NCBI RefSeq assembly: GCF_000760695.4
Contig: NZ_JHEG04000002.1
Span: 1-64,000, forward strand
Source of the DNA: Tolypothrix bouteillei VB521301
GTDB taxonomy: Bacteria; Cyanobacteriota; Cyanobacteriia; Cyanobacteriales; Nostocaceae
DNA: 64,000 nt
Reading direction: 5' to 3'
The notes beneath the pieces are model-generated. The model saw nothing but the letters and a program-made list of their open reading frames with translations. It was not told the DNA's origin and did not search any database. The translations under genes were made by a program, and so were the position numbers. Of this stretch, positions 34,687-43,193 are shown piece by piece (position 1 is the stretch's first letter; every line of letters starts with the position of its first letter).

Positions 34687-34836
34687 GTTATTACTCAATA
34701 CACACAAGATACATTACCTACGCAGAGACACGCAGATAGAACAAGCTATTCCCGCATTCATCTGCGTTCATCTGTTGCTCCAAGCTCCTATTTTTTTAAT
34801 ATGAAGAGCAAAGGGTGAGTGCTTCGCGATCGCCGC

Positions 34837-35067
34837 TCACTGATGAGTATCAATTTCAACTAACTTTTGCCGTGACGATAAACCCAACTTAATCCTAATA
34901 CAGGATTTTGGCACGTCAAATTTTGCTGCGAGCAATCGAATTAACTCTTCATTCGCCTTACCATCTACAGGTGGAGATTTTAGATGCACTGTAAGACTTC
35001 CATCAGCTTCTTCTTCTATTTTGGCAACTTTTGAATTGGGTTTAACTTTGACTTTTTTTTGCATCAT
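34837..35067 (-). CDS. DUF167 (YggU-family) protein
   Basis: A 76-residue protein with the complete DUF167 core: '[15 protein letters not shown]', '[20 protein letters not shown]' and '[20 protein letters not shown]'. The P-x-x-G-K-A-N motif is the signature. The structure of homologues is known but the function is not. It stands as a single gene between GST and DUF2809. Two ATGs at the start (35067 and 35064) are equally possible. Confidence 0.88.
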   Translation of the reverse strand: MMQKKVKVKPNSKVAKIEEEADGSLTVHLKSPPVDGKANEELIRLLAAKFDVPKSCIRIKLGLSSRQKLVEIDTHQ

Positions 35068-35143
35068 GTTATAAAGACAGCTATGGACGCCTACGAATGA
35101 AGATGTTGGGGTAAATAGCCACGTCCATTATAAGTCGTATAAA

Positions 35144-35177
35144 ACCGCCCCGCTGTCTTGATAGCTAGTGGGGTGCT
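35144..35177 (-). terminator. Possible terminator after DUF2809 gene
   Basis: On the minus strand GCACCCCACT (35175-35166) can pair with AGCGGGGCGG (35153-35144), with CCCC/GGGG as core and two mismatches, followed by TTTTAT. It lies ~20 bases after the stop of the DUF2809 gene and before the DUF167 gene. Confidence 0.4.
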
Positions 35178-35197
35178 TCTGCCTTATAAATCAAGTA

Positions 35198-35614
35198 TCA
35201 AACATTACCTTTTACCTTGCTGCCTTTATATGGTAATTTTTGCAACCACAACCACCCCAAAACACAGCCCAACAAGTAATGGGGAAAATCCCACCAAGTA
35301 AAAGTCGTACCAAGCAACCACTGACCTATCAAGGTAGCGCGGAATTGCTCTAATAGAGGTGGATGCCATAATTGTAAAAATTCCAGCATACAAGTGATAA
35401 GAAAAACCCATAAGGGAATTTGCCAGATAGCTGCTTGACCTTTAAAAAATATAAATGCAAATAAGCACCAAAAAATTTCGTAAAAAACAGCAGATCCATA
35501 ATTGTTTAACCATCCATCGCCAGGACCGACATAATACTTAAAGAAAAAACCCATCGCGGTAACGATGAGCAAAGATAAGAGGATGTGAAAGTTTGGTGTT
35601 TGTCTGGACAGCAT
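35198..35614 (-). CDS. DUF2809 small membrane protein
   Basis: A 138-residue protein with four to five hydrophobic segments: 'HILLSLLIVTAMGFFF', 'AVFYEIFWCLFAFIFF', 'AAIWQIPLWVFLITCMLEFL' and 'YLLGCVLGWLWLQ'. The central 'LEFLQLWHPPLLEQFRATLI' followed by G-x-x-L-L-G-x-x-F-x-x-x-D is typical of DUF2809, where the E-F-x-Q and D-F-P-x-Y residues are conserved. The role in the membrane is unknown. Start at ATG 35614 follows a short AT-rich spacer. Confidence 0.85.
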   Translation of the reverse strand: MLSRQTPNFHILLSLLIVTAMGFFFKYYVGPGDGWLNNYGSAVFYEIFWCLFAFIFFKGQAAIWQIPLWVFLITCMLEFLQLWHPPLLEQFRATLIGQWLLGTTFTWWDFPHYLLGCVLGWLWLQKLPYKGSKVKGNV

Positions 35615-35698
35615 TGTTTTAGAATTGGGGCTGGGGAAAAGAAGTTAAACTACATTTATACACCATTCTCCAGCCAAGAAACCCGTAAAGAGATCGCC

Positions 35699-36244
35699 CT
35701 ACGGGTAATTTGGGTTACCATTGCCAATGACTGAAATTTTATGGCGATAAATTAATTCGCCACCATACCAACCAGAGACACCAAGAAGAGTAGCAACAAG
35801 AACTGAAATAACAAGTCCCCAAGGCAATACAGCCGATATAGGGTTATTCCAACGGACTGCAAGATTAATAACAGTCAGTAAAAGAGCTGCAATATTGAGA
35901 AACATATGCGCCCAACCTGCAGTACGCTTGCGGACTCTAGGTATTCTGAGAAAATCCAAAATACCAGTCAAAGCTGCTACAAGACCCCCTACTAATCCAC
36001 CAACAATTAACCAAAAAGAAGCTTTTGCCCAAAAAACATCTCCAGTGAACCAGAAGACTGCATCAGTTAACAGTGCTCCTACAAGGAAAGCGATCGGGAA
36101 TTGAACGAGAATTGGGTGAATGGGGTGTCCTACCACTGAAACCGTACTCGGGATACCAGTGTCTCTAAATTCTCTGTTATCACTTTCTAGAAAAGCAGGA
36201 ATATTTGGATAGGGTGTTGTGTTTCTTTCTTGAGTTTCCGTCAT
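35699..36244 (-). CDS. DUF2231 membrane protein
   Basis: The internal ATG at 36244 gives 181 residues starting 'MTETQERNTTPYPNIPAFLE'; a frame beginning at 36307 adds 21 unlikely residues. The DUF2231 core is 'STVSVVGHPIHPILVQFPIA' with the H-P-x-H motif, then four membrane helices including 'ASFWLIVGGLVGGLVAALTG' and 'AHMFLNIAALLLTVINLAVR'. H-P-x-H and the later histidine could bind haem or metal. Members are often found with stress proteins. Here it lies 105 bases downstream of a DUF2993 gene on the same strand, with a hemerythrin-like gene beyond. Confidence 0.85.
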   Translation of the reverse strand: MTETQERNTTPYPNIPAFLESDNREFRDTGIPSTVSVVGHPIHPILVQFPIAFLVGALLTDAVFWFTGDVFWAKASFWLIVGGLVGGLVAALTGILDFLRIPRVRKRTAGWAHMFLNIAALLLTVINLAVRWNNPISAVLPWGLVISVLVATLLGVSGWYGGELIYRHKISVIGNGNPNYP

Positions 36245-36348
36245 TTCTCTTCCTTGACTATTGTATAAAATGAACTGGGGTTTGGGGAATAGAAACAAAT
36301 CTCCCACAAGAAGGCAAGTTTGTTTCTAGTTCCAGGCTTCTTTATCGA

Positions 36349-37089
36349 CTAGCCTGTAGGAATTTGCTCCACAAAAGCTTCTGCTTGGATAATGAGTTTG
36401 CCTTGTTCAGCTTCTAGTTGTTTAATTCGGAGGGTCATTCCTTCTAAATCGAAATTACTCAAATTTAAAATTTTACTAGTTGCATTTACCAAAGCTTTTG
36501 TGAGTTCGGGAGATACTTCTTGAGTCTCGGCATATTCCACATTTTCCAAACTCACTGTTTGCCCGTTTCCGCTAACTTTAGGTACTGCGGAAAAGGCTAC
36601 TTTGTGATTTTCATTAGTTTCTTTTAAAATCACGTTAGCGCTTAACGTAACTTTGTTATTACCGGGTAACCGAAAATCAACTTGTTGAGTAACAATTGTT
36701 CTAGATTGCCCGTTGATATGAATTTTTTGCTCTTGCAATTGAGAGCGAACATAGTCAGAGTTAAAGGCACGGTTAATATCTTCTTGAGTTAAAACAACCC
36801 TGGCAGTTCCTTTTGCTGGTTTGGTAAGTTCTATCTTTCCAAAAGCAGCACTTAGGGGATTGATAGCTACGCTACCCGTATGCATTTCCATTTCCTGCAT
36901 GCGAAGGTCTTTTTGCATAACCAAACCTTCGCCTTCAATAGTCACTGAATCCACTTCACCCTGAATGAGTTTGAAGGGATCGGTTTGAATATTTACATCC
37001 AAATTTTCTACTTCATCTAATTGGCTGGATAGACCTATTTCTGCGGCTTTGTTTAGTGCATGCTCGCCAAGTCCCGGATTATCGGGCAT
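36349..37089 (-). CDS. DUF2993 (LmeA-like) lipid-binding protein
   Basis: ATG 37089 gives 246 residues; an ORF from 37194 adds 35 residues that run against the promoter and are rejected. The sequence is the repetitive beta-pattern of DUF2993: 'FKLIQGEVDSVTIEGEGLVM', 'SAAFGKIELTKPAKGTARVV', 'LTQEDINRAFNSDYVRSQLQ' and 'VEYAETQEVSPELTKALVNA'. The family is related to LmeA, an extracytoplasmic phospholipid-binding protein, but there is no clear signal peptide here. It is divergent from the hemerythrin-like gene, and may share its regulation. Confidence 0.8.
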   Translation of the reverse strand: MPDNPGLGEHALNKAAEIGLSSQLDEVENLDVNIQTDPFKLIQGEVDSVTIEGEGLVMQKDLRMQEMEMHTGSVAINPLSAAFGKIELTKPAKGTARVVLTQEDINRAFNSDYVRSQLQEQKIHINGQSRTIVTQQVDFRLPGNNKVTLSANVILKETNENHKVAFSAVPKVSGNGQTVSLENVEYAETQEVSPELTKALVNATSKILNLSNFDLEGMTLRIKQLEAEQGKLIIQAEAFVEQIPTG

Positions 37090-37348
37090 TGTGTTTTTAT
37101 CTCCTATTTGATCTTCCTTGCGCCAATCTAGAAAATTGGCGCAGACAATTAATCTATCTTGTGGGGTAATCGAAAGAACTCTCTTATCTATCAAATAGCT
37201 GAGATTTCCTTTAATTGAGGTGAATTTTCTTTTTTCTACCCGAAGTTTTGTGAGCTATCGGTCAAAAGAAAGATGGAATGTAATTGATAATTGTGCAACT
37301 TTTGAAATTGAAATCACTACAAAAAATTTTCCAGAGGGGAACCAGAAA

Positions 37349-38398
37349 ATGGTTGCAACTTTAGATGATACCAAGCGTTCTGCCCTTGCTATTAAACTGG
37401 CAGATATGAAGGCAATTCAAAAGCTGATCGTTGAAAACGAGCAAAAGTTGCTCAGCCAAATTAGCGATTCCGAAGTTGCCGATCGCTTCCGGAAGATGCT
37501 TGATGATGATAACAAGAACATAGGCGTTCTGGAAACTGTAATCGGTCAGTATGGCATTCAAGCCGAACCAGAAAACACAGTTACACAAATGATTGACAAG
37601 GTTCGTCAATTGCAGCAAGGATCTGAATTGAGCTTGTATGAAAAAGTGTTCCAGCACGAATTGCTGAAGCACCAGCAAGTGATGACTGGTTTGACCATTC
37701 ACAAAGCAGCACAAAAAGTTGGTGCTGACGTATTGTTGGCTATTGGACCTTTAAACACTGTTAACTTTGAGAACCGCGCTCATCAAGAGCAACTCAAGGG
37801 TGTTCTAGAGATTCTGGGTGTTCGCGAACTCACCGGTCAAGACGCCGATCAAGGTATCTGGGGACGCGTTCAAGACGCTATGGCTGCATTAAGCGGTGTA
37901 TTTGGTAGCGCAGTTACCCAAACCTCTGATAAGAACGATTTGAACGTTCAGGATGTTATCCGTCTGGATCACAACAAGGTTAACACCCTGTTCACCGAAC
38001 TTTTAGCTAGCAACAATCCTCAAAAGATCCAAGAGTACTTCGGTCAGATCTTCAAGGATCTCACTGCTCACGCTGAAGCTGAAGAGCAAGTTGTCTATCC
38101 TGCAGTGCGTCCCTTCTACGGTCAGAACGACACTCAAGAACTGTACGACGAGCAAGCTGAAATGAAGCGGTTGTTAAAAGAAATTCAATCTATCAACCCT
38201 TCTAACATGGAGCAGTTCAAAGATAGAATTAAAAACTTGATGGATATTGTTGGCGACCACATTCGTCAAGAAGAAAGCACAATGTTTGCTGCTATCCGCA
38301 ACAACTTAAGCTCCGATCAAAGCGAGCAATTGGCAACTCAATTCAAAGCAGCTAAGGTTGAAATTCAGAAGAAGCTTGGCGTAGTTGGCGCTAGATAG
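37349..38398 (+). CDS. Two-part four-helix protein with C-terminal hemerythrin (HHE) domain
   Basis: ATG 37349 (349 residues) is preceded by AGAGGGGAACC, a good ribosome site; the upstream extension to 37220 is not convincing. Residues ~1-165 are a helical ferritin-like region ('ADMKAIQKLIVENEQKLLSQ', 'LSLYEKVFQHELLKHQQVMT'). Residues ~205-340 are a hemerythrin HHE domain: 'VIRLDHNKVNTLFTELL', 'FKDLTAHAEAEEQVVYPAVR' and 'VGDHIRQEESTMFAAIR' provide the H, HxxxE and HxxxE iron ligands. It probably binds a di-iron site for oxygen, NO or redox sensing. It is followed by a strong terminator. Confidence 0.85.
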   Translation: MVATLDDTKRSALAIKLADMKAIQKLIVENEQKLLSQISDSEVADRFRKMLDDDNKNIGVLETVIGQYGIQAEPENTVTQMIDKVRQLQQGSELSLYEKVFQHELLKHQQVMTGLTIHKAAQKVGADVLLAIGPLNTVNFENRAHQEQLKGVLEILGVRELTGQDADQGIWGRVQDAMAALSGVFGSAVTQTSDKNDLNVQDVIRLDHNKVNTLFTELLASNNPQKIQEYFGQIFKDLTAHAEAEEQVVYPAVRPFYGQNDTQELYDEQAEMKRLLKEIQSINPSNMEQFKDRIKNLMDIVGDHIRQEESTMFAAIRNNLSSDQSEQLATQFKAAKVEIQKKLGVVGAR

Positions 38399-38458
38399 TC
38401 TAGAGATTTAGAGACGCAAAGCTTCGCGTCTCTAGATCGGTTTCAGGTGAAAGATGAT

Positions 38459-38490
38459 AACTCCCACACCAAGTGTTGGGAGTTTTTGTT
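38459..38490 (+). terminator. Terminator of the hemerythrin-like gene
   Basis: AACTCCCA (38459-38466) pairs with TGGGAGTT (38478-38485), loop of eleven bases, followed by TTTG. A second hairpin (TAGAGACGC / GCGTCTCTA) at 38410-38435 lies between the stop codon and this one. Both are on the plus strand after the gene. Confidence 0.75.
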
Positions 38491-38573
38491 TGTTGATGAG
38501 ATCTGTTATTTTTCTATGCTTTTAGGGAATACTTAATTTAAGATACTCAACGCTGGAAAGCCCTACATAACAA

Positions 38574-40736
38574 ATGTCAGTCACGCCTTTATATGAACGT
38601 GCAACCTACTTACCGCAAGCAATTGAATATGCTCCTGTTGGGATAGTGCTGTTCGATCGCGAAATGCGCTATTTAATGGTGAATTCAAAATGGCTCGAGG
38701 ACTATAACTTGACCGATGACATTATCGGGCGCTCTCACTACGAGATCTTTCCGGATCAGCCTGAAGAATGGAAGCAAATTCACCAACAATGTTTGACAGG
38801 TGCGATCGCACAAAGTGATGAAGACGCCTATCTAAGACAAGATGGATCGCTTCTGTGGATGCGCTGGTCACTTCGCCCTTGGTACACCACGAGTGGTGAA
38901 ATTGGCGGCTCGATCATGTACAACGAAAACATGACTCAGCGCAAACAAGCAGAGATAGCGCTTCAACATAGCGAAGAACGATTTCGCTTGTTGATTGAAG
39001 CAACATCTCAAATTATCTGGGATACTAACGGAAAGGGCGAGTTTGTCACAGAACAACCTCAATGGCATGCCTTTACCGGACAATCTTTTGATGAATTTCA
39101 AGGATGGGGCTGGTTGAATGCGATTCATCCTGAAGATAGAGCATATACTGCTGAAATGTGGTTAAATGCACTTGATAAGAAGATATATTACGAAATTGAG
39201 CATCGTTTGTGCCGTTATGATGGCGAGTATCGCTACATGAGTGTACGAGGTGTTCCCATATTGAACGCAGATGGAAGCCTTCGAGAATGGATTGGAATAC
39301 ATAGCGATATCACCGCTCGCAAAGAAGCTGAACTAGCGCTTGCTAAAGCGAAAGAAGCCGCAGAAGCAGCAAGTTATGCAAAAAGTGAATTTCTTGCTAA
39401 CATGAGCCACGAGTTGCGAACTCCATTGAATGGCATACTGGGGTATGCTCAAATCCTGCAACGTTCAAAACACTTGACTGAAGAAGAGCGATCGCAAATT
39501 AATGTGATTTACCAGTGTGGTTCGCATTTGCTCACTCTAATCAATGATATTCTCGATTTATCAAAGATTGAAGCTCAAAAATTAGAACTTCTACCTACTG
39601 ACTTCCACTTGCCTGCATTTCTGCAAGGTGTAGCGGAAATGTGCCGCATCCGCGCCGAACTCAAAGGCATTGAGTTTCACTACCACTTGACATCAGACCT
39701 ACCAATTGGTATCCAAGCTGATGAAAAACGCTTGCGACAAGTGCTGATTAACCTTCTTAGCAATGCTATCAAATTTACCGATACAGGCAGCGTTATTTTC
39801 ACGAGCGGCTATGTTTCAGAAAGCACAATTCGCTTTGAAGTTTGCGATACTGGTATCGGTATCGCCCAAGAACAACTCCAAGCCATTTTTCAGCCCTTTG
39901 AGCAGGTGGGAGACCGACAACGACAGACGGAAGGTACGGGGCTTGGATTGGCAATTAGCCAAAAAATCGTGGAATTAATGGGGAGTTCCATTCAAGTTCG
40001 GAGCGAGCTGGGTGTTGGCAGTATTTTTTGGTTTGATGTCAACTTACCTGTTGCTGATGAGTGGGCGAAAACATCCCAAACAGACGCTCGCGGACAGATT
40101 AATGGTATAAAATATTGCCAACCTAAAATTCTGATTGTTGATGACAAATGGGCAAATCGCTCTGTTATTGTCAATTTACTCAGTCCGATTGGTTTTGATG
40201 TCCTTGAAGCAAGTGATGGGGAAGAGGGCTGGCAAAAAGTGGAGGAATTTCAGCCAGATTTAGTCATCACCGATTTGCTGATGCCAAAACTGGAAGGGTT
40301 TGGTCTCATTGAGCGTATTCGCCAGTCTGAAGCATTTAAGGACATCATTATTATTGTGTCATCTGCAAGTGTCTTTGAAAGCGATCGCCAGCGCAGTTTA
40401 GAAGCAGGAGGAAATGATTTTCTTCCCAAGCCAGTAGAGGCTATTGAGTTGCTCGAGAAATTGAAACAACATCTCCATTTGGAGTGGATTTATGAAGAGC
40501 CAGAAACTGCAAGCAATCAAGAGCAAGATCGTGGGAGTCTAGTTGCTCCACCTACAGCACAAATGGAAATTTTGTACGAATTAGTGATGAAAGGCAACTT
40601 TAAGGGAATTATTAAACAAGCAGCCCTACTCGAACAAATGGATGAGAAATACATTCCCTTTGCGAAAAGACTGCATCAATTAGCAAAAGAGTTTAAAGAC
40701 CAAGAAATTCTAGAACTCATTCAATTGTATAAGTAA
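38574..40736 (+). CDS. Hybrid sensor histidine kinase (PAS-PAS-HisKA-HATPase-REC)
   Basis: A 720-residue soluble protein. Two PAS domains lie at ~16-128 ('VGIVLFDREMRYLMVNSKWL') and ~134-250 ('FRLLIEATSQIIWDTNGKGE'). A coiled linker leads to HisKA with phospho-acceptor His279 in 'FLANMSHELRTPLNGILGYA'. The HATPase part has 'LRQVLINLLSNAIKFTDTGS', 'CDTGIGIAQEQ' and 'GTGLGLAISQKIVELMG'. The receiver domain has Asp567 in 'LVITDLLMPKLEG' and its lysine in 'NDFLPKP'. A short helical tail follows (~620-720). No membrane segment, so it senses a cytoplasmic cue, perhaps by PAS ligand. It ends six bases before the next kinase gene; they are one operon. Confidence 0.95.
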   Translation: MSVTPLYERATYLPQAIEYAPVGIVLFDREMRYLMVNSKWLEDYNLTDDIIGRSHYEIFPDQPEEWKQIHQQCLTGAIAQSDEDAYLRQDGSLLWMRWSLRPWYTTSGEIGGSIMYNENMTQRKQAEIALQHSEERFRLLIEATSQIIWDTNGKGEFVTEQPQWHAFTGQSFDEFQGWGWLNAIHPEDRAYTAEMWLNALDKKIYYEIEHRLCRYDGEYRYMSVRGVPILNADGSLREWIGIHSDITARKEAELALAKAKEAAEAASYAKSEFLANMSHELRTPLNGILGYAQILQRSKHLTEEERSQINVIYQCGSHLLTLINDILDLSKIEAQKLELLPTDFHLPAFLQGVAEMCRIRAELKGIEFHYHLTSDLPIGIQADEKRLRQVLINLLSNAIKFTDTGSVIFTSGYVSESTIRFEVCDTGIGIAQEQLQAIFQPFEQVGDRQRQTEGTGLGLAISQKIVELMGSSIQVRSELGVGSIFWFDVNLPVADEWAKTSQTDARGQINGIKYCQPKILIVDDKWANRSVIVNLLSPIGFDVLEASDGEEGWQKVEEFQPDLVITDLLMPKLEGFGLIERIRQSEAFKDIIIIVSSASVFESDRQRSLEAGGNDFLPKPVEAIELLEKLKQHLHLEWIYEEPETASNQEQDRGSLVAPPTAQMEILYELVMKGNFKGIIKQAALLEQMDEKYIPFAKRLHQLAKEFKDQEILELIQLYK

Positions 40737-40741
40737 GTGAT

Positions 40742-42049
40742 ATGAATCTTGCAGCCGAGCAAAATCCGACAGTTCTCATTGTTGATGACAACCCTGCTAA
40801 TTTAAGTGTTTTATCCGATGCTCTCGACCAAGCGGGTTTAGAAGTTTGGGTTGCAAAATCCGGAAAAGTAGCTTTAGAACGAGTGAAATATGCTCTACCC
40901 AATTTAATTTTATTAGATGTGATGATGCCAGAAATGGATGGATTTGAAACTTGCCGTCAATTAAAAGCATCTCCACAAACCAAAGATATTCCTATCATTT
41001 TTATGACAGCACTTTCCGAGACTGCTAGTAAAGTTGAAGGTTTTCAAGTTGGTGCTGTAGACTATATCACGAAACCTTTTCAGCAAGAAGAAGTTTTATC
41101 TCGAGTTAAATTACACTTAAAACTACACGACTTAGCTGAAAAACTAGAACTAAAAAATGCTTTGTTAGAGCAAAAAGTGGCAGAAGTTACCCAAGCTTAC
41201 GATGAATTGGAAAAAATGCAAATTAAACTGATTCAAAATGAGAAATTGAGCAGTTTAGGACAAATGATTGCGGGAATTTCTCATGAGATTAACAACCCCA
41301 TGAATTTTATTTACGGTAATATTATTTATGCAGGTGAGTACACCCAAGATATACTCAATCTTCTGCATCTTTACCAAGAAGATTACCCACAGCCAACTTC
41401 TCGCATTCAAGCAATCATAGAAACAATCGATATCGATTTTGTTCAAAACGATCTCTTAAAGCTGTTTGATTCGATTGCGTCAGGCGCACAACGCATTCAA
41501 TCGATTGTTAAATCAATGCGTAACTTCTCCCGGATAGATGAAGCCAATTTAAAAGCAGTGAATATCCATGAGGGACTTGACAGTGCGATCGCTCTTTTAA
41601 ATTATCGCTTAAAGGCTACACACAAGCGTCCCAGTATTGAAGTTGTTAAAAAGTATGGAGAATTACCACTTGTTGAATGTTGGGCGGGACAACTCAATCA
41701 AGTCTTTATGAATATTCTTAACAATGCCATTGATGCATTAGAGGAGCACAACCAATATCGTTCATTTGAGGAGATCGAGCAGCAACCAAGCCGCATTGAA
41801 ATTCACACAACGTTGAATGGAGATGATAAAGTAGCTATTCATATTACAGATAACGGTTTGGGAATCGATGAAGAAACAAAAGCAAAATTGTTCGATCCTT
41901 TCTTTACGACAAAATCTGTTGGAAGAAGTGGATTGGGATTATCTATCAGTCGTGAAATTGTTGTGAAAAAACACGCTGGCAATCTCTACTGTCAATCTAC
42001 CTTAGGACAAGGTACAGAATTCATAGTACAGATTCCAATTAAACAGTAA
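40742..42049 (+). CDS. Response regulator-fused histidine kinase (REC-HisKA-HATPase)
   Basis: A 435-residue protein. The receiver domain (~8-125) has 'VLIVDDNPANLSVLSDALDQ', phospho-acceptor Asp59 in 'LILLDVMMPEMDGFETC' and 'VDYITKPFQQEEV'. A coiled coil (~130-165) precedes the kinase core, with His181 in 'SLGQMIAGISHEINNPMNFI', then 'LNQVFMNILNNAIDAL', 'DNGLGIDEETKAKLFDPFFT' and 'GLGLSISREIVVKKHAG'. This plan suits a kinase that is controlled by the partner upstream: the hybrid kinase may phosphorylate Asp59, which switches this second kinase. Output regulator is not encoded nearby. The gene starts six bases after the upstream kinase. Confidence 0.95.
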   Translation: MNLAAEQNPTVLIVDDNPANLSVLSDALDQAGLEVWVAKSGKVALERVKYALPNLILLDVMMPEMDGFETCRQLKASPQTKDIPIIFMTALSETASKVEGFQVGAVDYITKPFQQEEVLSRVKLHLKLHDLAEKLELKNALLEQKVAEVTQAYDELEKMQIKLIQNEKLSSLGQMIAGISHEINNPMNFIYGNIIYAGEYTQDILNLLHLYQEDYPQPTSRIQAIIETIDIDFVQNDLLKLFDSIASGAQRIQSIVKSMRNFSRIDEANLKAVNIHEGLDSAIALLNYRLKATHKRPSIEVVKKYGELPLVECWAGQLNQVFMNILNNAIDALEEHNQYRSFEEIEQQPSRIEIHTTLNGDDKVAIHITDNGLGIDEETKAKLFDPFFTTKSVGRSGLGLSISREIVVKKHAGNLYCQSTLGQGTEFIVQIPIKQ

Positions 42050-42067
42050 TTTTTCTTATTCAAGTAA

Positions 42068-42204
42068 TTAGTGATAATAAACGGCTCCTAAAGCTGTAAG
42101 AGTAGCTTTCTGGGATGCGCTCAAGCCCAAGATAGCAGTGATATTCATATCTTCATAAGGACGAGGCGATCGCAGCATATGACCAATCTCAAAGCTTCAG
42201 CCTC
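42068..42204 (-). pseudogene. Short unrecognised coding fragment
   Basis: On the minus strand an open stretch reads 'SFEIGHMLRSPRPYEDMNIT' and continues 'AILGLSASQKATLTALG' to a TAA stop at 42068-42070; a TGA stands immediately upstream. Composition is protein-like rather than random, so it may be the end of a decayed gene or a 26-residue peptide from ATG 42148. I do not recognise the family. It lies just downstream of the toxin gene. Confidence 0.3.
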
Positions 42205-42215
42205 TATCTAACTTT

Positions 42216-42503
42216 TTAATAAACTTCATCATGACTACCAATATCAATCAATAAAATCACCATTTCTAACAAATTGTCATCTTCAGAGAATTTAAAGATA
42301 ATTCTACAATCGTAAGCAACAGAACAAGACCACAATCCCTCTAAATCTCCTATTAACTTATGAGACTTTAAAGATGGTGTAAATGGATCGTCTGCCAAAA
42401 GCCTTAATACCGTAACAATTTGATTCTTTAATTGGGGATTTTTCTTTGTAATCTTCCTAAAAGACCGCTTAAATCCATTACTCCAGACAACTTCCATCAT
42501 CAT
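42216..42503 (-). CDS. RelE/YafQ-type mRNA interferase toxin
   Basis: A 95-residue protein of the RelE/ParE superfamily: 'VWSNGFKRSFRKITKKNPQL', 'LKSHKLIGDLEGLWSCSVAY' and 'DCRIIFKFSEDDNLLEMVIL', ending 'IDIGSHDEVY'. The G-L-W-S-C-S-V-x-Y-D-C-R-I and terminal H-D-E-V-Y match the YafQ/RelE-StbE type of toxins that cut mRNA on the ribosome. Its first 26 bases overlap the end of the upstream antitoxin gene, the typical translational coupling. The start could be any of three consecutive methionines (MMM). Confidence 0.92.
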   Translation of the reverse strand: MMMEVVWSNGFKRSFRKITKKNPQLKNQIVTVLRLLADDPFTPSLKSHKLIGDLEGLWSCSVAYDCRIIFKFSEDDNLLEMVILLIDIGSHDEVY

Positions 42504-42705
42504 CTCCTAGTAAATCAGCGATCAAATCATCAACGCTTCCCCTCTTGGCTGTCCCATCCTTAAAAGCCTGCATTACTTCCTGGGCGTTGGTCAAAATTTC
42601 AACCCGCCGTTTCTCAATTCGTTGTTGTCGAAGAAACTGAAATAAATACTCTCGTTCTTCTACGGGCAAACTTTCAATAGAATTAATAATTTCTTGTAAA
42701 GTCAT
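42478..42705 (-). CDS. Antitoxin of the RelE-type pair
   Basis: ATG 42705 gives 75 residues starting 'MTLQEIINSIESLPVEEREY'; ATG 42720 would add five. The N-terminal helix pair resembles cyanobacterial antitoxins with 'LPVEEREYLFQFLRQQRIEK', followed by 'ILTNAQEVMQAFKDGTAKRG' and an acidic tail ('DDLIADLLGDDDGSCLE'). The acidic C-terminus likely wraps around the toxin; the N-terminal half should dimerise and bind the operon promoter. It precedes and overlaps the toxin gene, the classical type II order. Confidence 0.88.
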   Translation of the reverse strand: MTLQEIINSIESLPVEEREYLFQFLRQQRIEKRRVEILTNAQEVMQAFKDGTAKRGSVDDLIADLLGDDDGSCLE

Positions 42706-42787
42706 TAAAAAAGCTCCCAATCAAGTAAACTCTGCCTTTGCTAATTCTATTTTAATCTCTAACTCTAAAACTTCAGCTTCTTATATC

Positions 42788-43009
42788 CTATTTTTGTAAA
42801 ATATGGTAATAGATTACACTATTTAAGTGTAAATGATTTTGTCGCGATTGGGATCGCAGTTTTAAACAACACAAAACAACAGCACAAATCATTGTCATTG
42901 TTACAGTTTCTTGCAATACGATCGCACTCCAGAGCATTGCAAATAGGGGAATGAAATAAGCCACTGTTAAAGCTTTTGTCTAGCCAATATTTTGAATTAA
43001 TCTGAAGTG
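42788..43009 (-). pseudogene. EamA/DMT-family transporter, C-terminal remnant
   Basis: The minus strand reads 'AIRHFRLIQNIG', then an in-frame TAG, then 'TKALTVAYFIPLFAMLWSAI' and 'VLQETVTMTMICAVVLCCLK'. This is the end of the second EamA domain of drug/metabolite transporters (typical: ...IGATRASLVTYLIPVFA...). The internal stop and lack of any upstream half mark it as decayed. Beyond 43009 another short frame ('TSIIAIARAIVNRD') cannot be joined. The rest of the 473-base gap between the antitoxin and the amidohydrolase holds nothing else recognisable. Confidence 0.7.
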
Positions 43010-43193
43010 TCTAATCGCAAGTCTCTATTGACAATCGCCCGAGCGATCGCAATAATCGATGTTGCTCCAGTTTAGTAAAATAAATCCCCAGGCTTCAAAC
43101 TGGGGTCGCTTGACTTTATTAAGAATAAGCGTGGGAAAAACTAACGTAAATTCGCTAGTTTGGTAAGATTCAACTTCTAACACTGGTCAGCGA

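Noticed and set aside
37220..37348. N-terminal extension of the hemerythrin-like protein
   Set aside because: No good ribosome site or similarity; AGAGGGGAACC precedes ATG 37349.
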